DNA from: Actinacidiphila epipremni | Lineage (GTDB): Bacteria; Actinomycetota; Actinomycetes; Streptomycetales; Streptomycetaceae | Reading direction: 5' to 3' | Assembly (NCBI RefSeq): GCF_012034175.1 | Contig: NZ_JAATEJ010000018.1 | Location: 62,001 to 126,000, forward strand | Length of the DNA stretch: 64,000 nt | Part shown: piece after piece, positions 59,788-64,000 of the stretch | How the letters are laid out: each line of letters begins with the position of its first letter | Numbering within the stretch: position 1 is the stretch's first letter | Notes under the pieces: generated by a model | Databases searched by the model: none | What the model saw: only the letters and a program-made list of their open reading frames with translations | Told to the model about the DNA's origin: nothing | Made by a program: the position numbers and the translations under genes

Positions 59788-59857
59788 TCGGTGGCGATGT
59801 GTCGGTGGTGCTGTGTCGGTGGTGCTGTGCGGTGGTGCTGTGTCGGTGGCGATCGTG
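59788..59857. repeat. Five-unit 14-bp minisatellite before the F420-type oxidoreductase
   Basis: Units tcggtggcgatgtg, tcggtggtgctgtg (twice, identical), cggtggtgctgtg and tcggtggcgatcgtg run from 59788 to 59857, 19 bp from the gene start. Identical units suggest recent slippage or duplication. Confidence 0.75.
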
Positions 59858-60030
59858 CCGCGCCCTGCTCGGCGCGGTACGTCCCCGGTGGGCGCCGGCA
59901 CCGCCACGGGTGCCGTACTCGCCGGTAACGTCGTTGTCCCACCGGACTGTAGCGTGCGCCGCCGCCACGGGACCTGTCAGGTACGTCACTGCCGCCCATT
60001 CGGGCGGTGCGGGCAGTAATCTCAGCGCCC

Positions 60031-61011
60031 ATGGAGCAAAGGCACCTCGGCCGTACCGGTTTGCGCGTGTCCCGGCTCGGGCTCGGCACGCTGACCTGGG
60101 GCCGCACGACCGGCGAGCGCGACGCCGCCGACCAGCTCAAGGCGTTCTGGAGCGCCGGGGGCTCGCTGGTCGACACCGCCGACGTCTACGCCGACGGCGG
60201 GGCCGAGTACCTGCTCGGGCGGCTGGTGGAGGACCTGGTGCCGCGCTCCGACCTGGTGATCGCGACCAAGGCGGGCAGCGTGCCCGACCCCGACCGGCGG
60301 TTCGACACCTCGCGCGGGCATCTGCTGGCGGCGCTGGACGCGTCGTTGCAGCGGCTCGGCACGGACTACGTCGACCTGTGGCAGGTGCACGCCTTCGACC
60401 CCGGCACCCCGCTGGAGGAGACGCTCCAGGCCCTCGACATCGCCGTGAGCTCCGGCCGGGCCCGCTACGTCGGGGTGTCCAACTTCTGCGGCTGGCAGCT
60501 CGCGAAGGCCGCGACCTGGCAGCTGGCGAGCCCCGGGCGGACGCCGCTGGCCAGCACGCAGATGGAGTACTCGCTGCTGCAACGAGGGGTGGAGCGCGAG
60601 GTGCTGCCCGCCGCGCGGGACCTCGGGCTCGGGCTGCTGCCGTCCTCGCCGCTCGGGCGCGGCGTCCTGACCGGCAAGTACCGGGGCGGTACGCCGGAGG
60701 ACTCGCGCGGCGGCTCGGAGGACCTGGCCGCCTTCGTCGCGCCCTACCTCGACGACACCGCCCGGCTCATCGTGGACGCGCTGGCCATAGCGGCCGACGG
60801 CCTGGCCGTCTCACCGCTGCACGTCGCCCTGGCGTGGGTGCGCGACCGGCCCGGCGTGACCGCGCCGCTGCTCGGGGCGCGCAACGCCCAGCAGCTCACG
60901 GCGGCACTGTCGGTGGAGGCGCTTACGCTTCCGGATGAGATCTGCATGGCGCTCGACGACGTGTCGGCGCCGCTGCACCGCTACCCGGACCACGACTGGA
61001 GCACGCTCTGA
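60031..61011 (+). CDS. Aldo/keto reductase
   Basis: 326 residues. VDTADVYADGGAEYLLG carries catalytic Asp and Tyr, VIATKAGS the Lys, and VDLWQVHAFD the His; SNFCGWQ and the C-terminal LLGARNAQQL NADPH segment fit. Start MEQRHLGRTGLRVSRLG at 60031. It precedes the RecD-like gene by 32 bp, perhaps in one transcript. Substrate unknown. Confidence 0.9.
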   Translation: MEQRHLGRTGLRVSRLGLGTLTWGRTTGERDAADQLKAFWSAGGSLVDTADVYADGGAEYLLGRLVEDLVPRSDLVIATKAGSVPDPDRRFDTSRGHLLAALDASLQRLGTDYVDLWQVHAFDPGTPLEETLQALDIAVSSGRARYVGVSNFCGWQLAKAATWQLASPGRTPLASTQMEYSLLQRGVEREVLPAARDLGLGLLPSSPLGRGVLTGKYRGGTPEDSRGGSEDLAAFVAPYLDDTARLIVDALAIAADGLAVSPLHVALAWVRDRPGVTAPLLGARNAQQLTAALSVEALTLPDEICMALDDVSAPLHRYPDHDWSTL

Positions 61012-61043
61012 ACGCGCGCACCACTCCTTCCACGGAGGCCGCG

Positions 61044-63266
61044 ATGCCCCCCGCCGACCCTGCTTCCCCCGCTACCCCCGCTGCTCCGGCTGCTTCGGCT
61101 GCTCCCGCCGCTCCGGCGCCCGGCGCTGGCCGGCCGGCGGCCGATCTCGCCGGCCTCGCAGCCGCGATGCGCTCCATCGAGCGCGGCGAGAGCGCGGCGG
61201 CGCCTGCTCCGCGCGGTGACGCGGCGGCGGCCCGGCGAAGGCGCCGGGAGGCGATGGCGGCGGAGGCGGAGGCGCTCCGGGCCGCGGAGGCGGCGCAGGC
61301 CGCGGGCGTTCCGGCGCCGGCCGCCGCGGCGGGCGAGCCGGGGGCTGCTGCCGAGGGCGCTCCGGACGGGGGTGGAGCCGGCGCGGACGGCGCCGGGTCG
61401 GGCGCCGCGGCGGCGGAGCAGGGCGCGGAGCCTGAGCCGGAGCCCGGGGCGGACGGGGGTGCCCCGCGGCCGGGGGGCGCCGGGCGCGCTGCCCGGGCGC
61501 GCGGTGAGGGCAGGCGGGCCGCGCGGGGCGAGCCCGTCGCCGTGGACCCGGCGGCCGTCGCGGCCGTCGCCCAGGTGCTCGGCGAGGGCGGCGCGCCCGC
61601 GGAGCTCGCCGCCGGGGTCGTACGGCTGCTCGGCGAGGGGGCCGCGCAGGTGCTGCGGGACGACCCATGGGCGCTGCTCGGGCTCGCCGGCGTACGGGTG
61701 GAGCAGGCGGACGGCTTCGCGCGGGAGCTGCTCGGCGCGGCCTGCGGCCCGGCGGACGAGCGGCGGGTACGGGCGCTGGTGACGCGGGCGTTCGAGGACG
61801 CGGCGCTGCGCGGCCACACGGCGCTGTCGCCGGCGGACGCGCTCGCCGCGCTCGGGCGGTACGGACTCCCCGACGCGCAGGGCGCGTTGGACGCGGCCGT
61901 CGCGGAGGGGCAGGTGCTGGTCTTCCGCGAGGGCGGCGCGGACGCGGCGGACGGCTCGGCGGACGGCTCAGCGGACGAGGAGGAGGGCGCCGGGGAGGGC
62001 CCGGTGCTGCTCGGGCTCGACCGTTACGCCATGGCCGAGGACAGCCTCGCCGAGGGCTTCTTCCGGCTGCTGCGCTCCTTCGCGGAGTCCGGCGCCGGGC
62101 AGGAGTGGGATGCCTCCGCGGCGCCGTCGCGGTCGGCCGCGGAGCTGATCGGCGCGGTCGCCGGCAGCGGGCTCGTCGCGCACACCGGCGGCGAGGCGGC
62201 AAGGGCCGAGCCGGCGGCGCTGGTGGTGGCCGCGCGGGCGGCGGGCCTGCGGGCGTACGCGGCTGCGTACACCGAGAACGGCCGGCGCAGGCTCGCCGCG
62301 CAGGTCGGTGCGGACGCGGCGGTGACCGTGGACGGGCTGATGTCGGGCGCCGAGGGGCCCGGCCGCGCGCCCGACGGCAGCCTGGACCTGGACCTGCTGG
62401 CGGTGCTGGACGCGCCGCAGTTGTCCGTCGAGGAGGCGGCGACGCTGGTGGAGTCGGTGCCGGACGGGGCGCGGCTGGTGCTCAGCGGTGATCCGCACGG
62501 CCTGTGGTCGGCCGGGCCCGGCCGGGTCTTCGCCGATCTGCTGGCCTCCCGGGCGTGCCCGCGGGTGGTGTCCCGCACGCCGGACCCTGGGCCGATCGGC
62601 GAGCTGGTCTCGTGCGTCGGCGAGGGTGAGCTGGTCGCGGTGGAGGCGCCGGGCAAGGAGGTCGTGGTGGTGCCGGTCCGCGACCCCGGCGAGGCCGTGC
62701 ACCGTACGGTCCAGCTGGTCGCGGACTCCGTGCCGCGGGCCTTCGGCGTCGAGGGGCCGCAGGTGCAGGTGGTCACCACCGGGCACGGCGGCCCGGTCGG
62801 CACACAGGCGCTCAACGCGGCGCTTAAGGAGCGGCTGAACCCGGGGCCCGGGCGCTTCGGCGGCTTCGACGCGGGCGACCGCGTCGTGTACGTGCCCGGG
62901 CCCGGCCGTGCCGTCCCCGCGACGGTGGCCGGCGCCGAGCCGGGCGGCCTGCGGCTGGAGGCCGAGCGCGGCCCGGTGCTGGTGCCGCGCGAGGACGTCC
63001 CGACGGCCGTACGGCACGGCTGGGCGGTGACCGGCCACCAGGCGGCGGGCATGCGCTGGCCGGCCGCGGTGGTCGTCGTCCCCGGCGACGCGGGCCCGCT
63101 GCTGACCCGCTCCTGGGTCCACACCGCCTTCAGCCGCGGCGAGCGCCACCTGTCGGTGGTGCAGGGCGCGGAGGGCCGGCTGGCCCAGGCCGTGGCGGGC
63201 CCCGCGGCCCCCGAGCGCACGACCCGCCTGACGGCGGCGCTGCGCGAGCTCACCGCGCAGAGCTGA
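61044..63266 (+). CDS. RecD2-like helicase-related protein with degenerate P-loop
   Basis: 740 residues: ~165 Ala/Pro/Gly/Glu-rich disordered residues, then a helix-hairpin-helix region (GVVRLLGEGAAQVLRDDPWA), a RecA-like core and a UvrD_C_2-type end (GHQAAGMRWPAAVVVV, TAFSRGERHLSVVQG). Where RecD2 has GGPGTGKT this protein reads LVAHTGGEAARAEP, and the Walker B position is LAVLDAPQLS (DA, not DE). It is therefore probably not an ATPase. Similar proteins occur in streptomycetes under names such as helix-hairpin-helix protein. Confidence 0.82.
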   Translation: MPPADPASPATPAAPAASAAPAAPAPGAGRPAADLAGLAAAMRSIERGESAAAPAPRGDAAAARRRRREAMAAEAEALRAAEAAQAAGVPAPAAAAGEPGAAAEGAPDGGGAGADGAGSGAAAAEQGAEPEPEPGADGGAPRPGGAGRAARARGEGRRAARGEPVAVDPAAVAAVAQVLGEGGAPAELAAGVVRLLGEGAAQVLRDDPWALLGLAGVRVEQADGFARELLGAACGPADERRVRALVTRAFEDAALRGHTALSPADALAALGRYGLPDAQGALDAAVAEGQVLVFREGGADAADGSADGSADEEEGAGEGPVLLGLDRYAMAEDSLAEGFFRLLRSFAESGAGQEWDASAAPSRSAAELIGAVAGSGLVAHTGGEAARAEPAALVVAARAAGLRAYAAAYTENGRRRLAAQVGADAAVTVDGLMSGAEGPGRAPDGSLDLDLLAVLDAPQLSVEEAATLVESVPDGARLVLSGDPHGLWSAGPGRVFADLLASRACPRVVSRTPDPGPIGELVSCVGEGELVAVEAPGKEVVVVPVRDPGEAVHRTVQLVADSVPRAFGVEGPQVQVVTTGHGGPVGTQALNAALKERLNPGPGRFGGFDAGDRVVYVPGPGRAVPATVAGAEPGGLRLEAERGPVLVPREDVPTAVRHGWAVTGHQAAGMRWPAAVVVVPGDAGPLLTRSWVHTAFSRGERHLSVVQGAEGRLAQAVAGPAAPERTTRLTAALRELTAQS

Positions 63267-63296
63267 GCGGACCGCCCCGGGCGGGGGCGGCGGGGC

Positions 63297-63326
63297 CCCG
63301 GGCGGTCCGGCGGCCGGCCGCCCGGG
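63297..63326. terminator. Hairpin between RecD-like gene and the last gene
   Basis: cccgggcgg (63297-63305) pairs with ccgcccggg (63318-63326); a second stem ccgcccc/ggggcgg lies just before it. Both are in the gap between convergent genes. Confidence 0.6.
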
Positions 63327-63350
63327 GGCTAGTCCGGGGCCGGTCCGGGG

Positions 63351-63956
63351 CTAGTCCGGGTCGAGGAGGCTCAGCTCGTCGTCGAAGACGGCGCTGACGT
63401 CGAAGCGGCAGATGACCAGGCGCGGGTCGGCCTGGTCGAAGGGTGCCTCCAGCCACTCCCCCGGGTCGGCGGGCTCCGCCGCGGAGACCCACACCGTGGA
63501 GTCGCCCTCCTCCAGCCCGAAGTCCTTGTGGCGCTGGGCGATCTCGTCCGGCTCGTACTCGCCGAAGATCACCCCGAGCGCCGCGTTGACGGACGCGGTC
63601 GCCGAGCCGTCGGTGTCCTCACTGGCATGTCTGGCCTGCGAGTAGAGCCGGTCGGGCGCGACGATCGTGTAGTCGCGGCGGACGAGCACGGTGATCGCCT
63701 CGGGCTCCTCGGGGCCCTCGTACTCCGGCATCTCCCCGCCGGGCACTTCCAGCGGCGTGACCTCGTCGTAGACCTCGTACAGCAACTCGTCATACGACTC
63801 GGCCGCCGAGGCCAGCGCCTCGAACGCCTCGTGAACGGCGGGGTCGTCCTCGCCGCTGCGCTTCTCGATCGCCTCGAGATGCCGGTCGAGCGCGGCCTTG
63901 ACCACCTCGACTGCGGCACGAACACCGGCCGCCGTGGGCTGTACGTCATCAGACAT
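63351..63956 (-). CDS. Conserved hypothetical protein
   Basis: 201-residue acidic soluble protein starting MSDDVQPTAAGVRAAVEVVK. An N-terminal helical half (residues 10-80) is followed by a beta-rich half with TVLVRRDYTIVAP and WVSAAEPADPGEWLEAPFDQ. Start 63956 excludes 13 residues of weak character. It resembles streptomycete proteins of unknown function. Promoter may lie in the last 44 bp of the window. Confidence 0.75.
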   Translation of the reverse strand: MSDDVQPTAAGVRAAVEVVKAALDRHLEAIEKRSGEDDPAVHEAFEALASAAESYDELLYEVYDEVTPLEVPGGEMPEYEGPEEPEAITVLVRRDYTIVAPDRLYSQARHASEDTDGSATASVNAALGVIFGEYEPDEIAQRHKDFGLEEGDSTVWVSAAEPADPGEWLEAPFDQADPRLVICRFDVSAVFDDELSLLDPD

Positions 63957-64000
63957 GAGGCAGACGCTATCCGCACCGGGGCGTTGCTTGCACAATAGAT

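Noticed and set aside
59788..59857. CRISPR array
   Set aside because: Units are 14 bp and contiguous without spacers, and no cas genes are present; it is a minisatellite. The 7977-8026 array was rejected for the same reason.
1..64000. rRNA, tRNA or transposable elements
   Set aside because: No tRNA-like cloverleaf with a CCA-proximal T-arm, rRNA segment, transposase or terminal inverted repeat was recognised by reading; tRNAscan or an IS search could still find one.

Overview
This is chromosomal DNA of a high-GC actinobacterium, almost certainly a streptomycete (Streptomyces or a close genus). The grounds are extreme GC bias at third codon positions, many GTG starts, GTGA/ATGA overlaps, a complete Pup-proteasome set, mycothiol biosynthesis (mshC), F420-type oxidoreductases, a gylR-glpF-glpK block, and a gene order I recall from Streptomyces. 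No rRNA, tRNA, insertion sequence, prophage or CRISPR was seen.

Layout. 1-11.0 kb (minus): a pupylation and export block, pafA, two FKBP-type prolyl isomerases, pafB, pafC, a zinc-ribbon protein, a small membrane protein, tatA, tatC, a lipid kinase and the helicase helY, which runs off the left edge. It resembles the mycobacterial pafABC-tatAC-helY order with extra genes inserted. 11.0-13.4 kb: an MFS transporter divergent from a LacI regulator. 13.5-19.2 kb (minus): arc, dop, pup, an endonuclease VII-like remnant, prcB and prcA. Pup is deamidated by Dop, ligated by PafA and unfolded by ARC into the PrcAB core. 19.4-24.5 kb: ferredoxin, secreted protein, TrmI, site-2 protease, RecB-like nuclease and an orphan response regulator. 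24.5-32.7 kb (minus): a peptide-type ABC transporter bracketed by two paralogous binding proteins. 32.7-37.2 kb: HAD phosphatase and metH. 37.4-40.7 kb (plus): gylR, glpF, glpK, with no glpD following.

40.7-42.3 kb: an Lnu-like nucleotidyltransferase translationally coupled to a DinB/maleylpyruvate-isomerase-like protein, then an AraC-family remnant. 42.3-51.1 kb: a FadR/GntR regulator convergent with a seven-gene minus-strand sugar-acid operon (dehydratase, SDR, binding protein, ATPase, permease, aldo/keto reductase, lactonase). This is best read as non-phosphorylative L-fucose or related deoxy-sugar catabolism. The regulator and the operon share a 13-bp upstream element.

51.1-64 kb: a GH18-like secreted protein, a PAC2 protein, an orphan LuxR-type helix-turn-helix protein set among G-runs, the mshC operon (histidine phosphatase, DUF3090, TIGR03843 kinase-like protein, mshC), a conserved hypothetical, an F420-type oxidoreductase, an aldo/keto reductase, a RecD2-like protein with a degenerate P-loop, and a hypothetical at the right edge.

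Most genes are conserved core. The points most worth a second look are the FadR-type regulon motif, the decayed gene between pup and prcB, the hairpin between dop and pup, the ATP-site-degenerate RecD-like and ABC proteins, the Lnu-like/DinB pair, the CRP-like palindrome before the peptide transporter, and the minisatellite-like repeats at several 5' ends.
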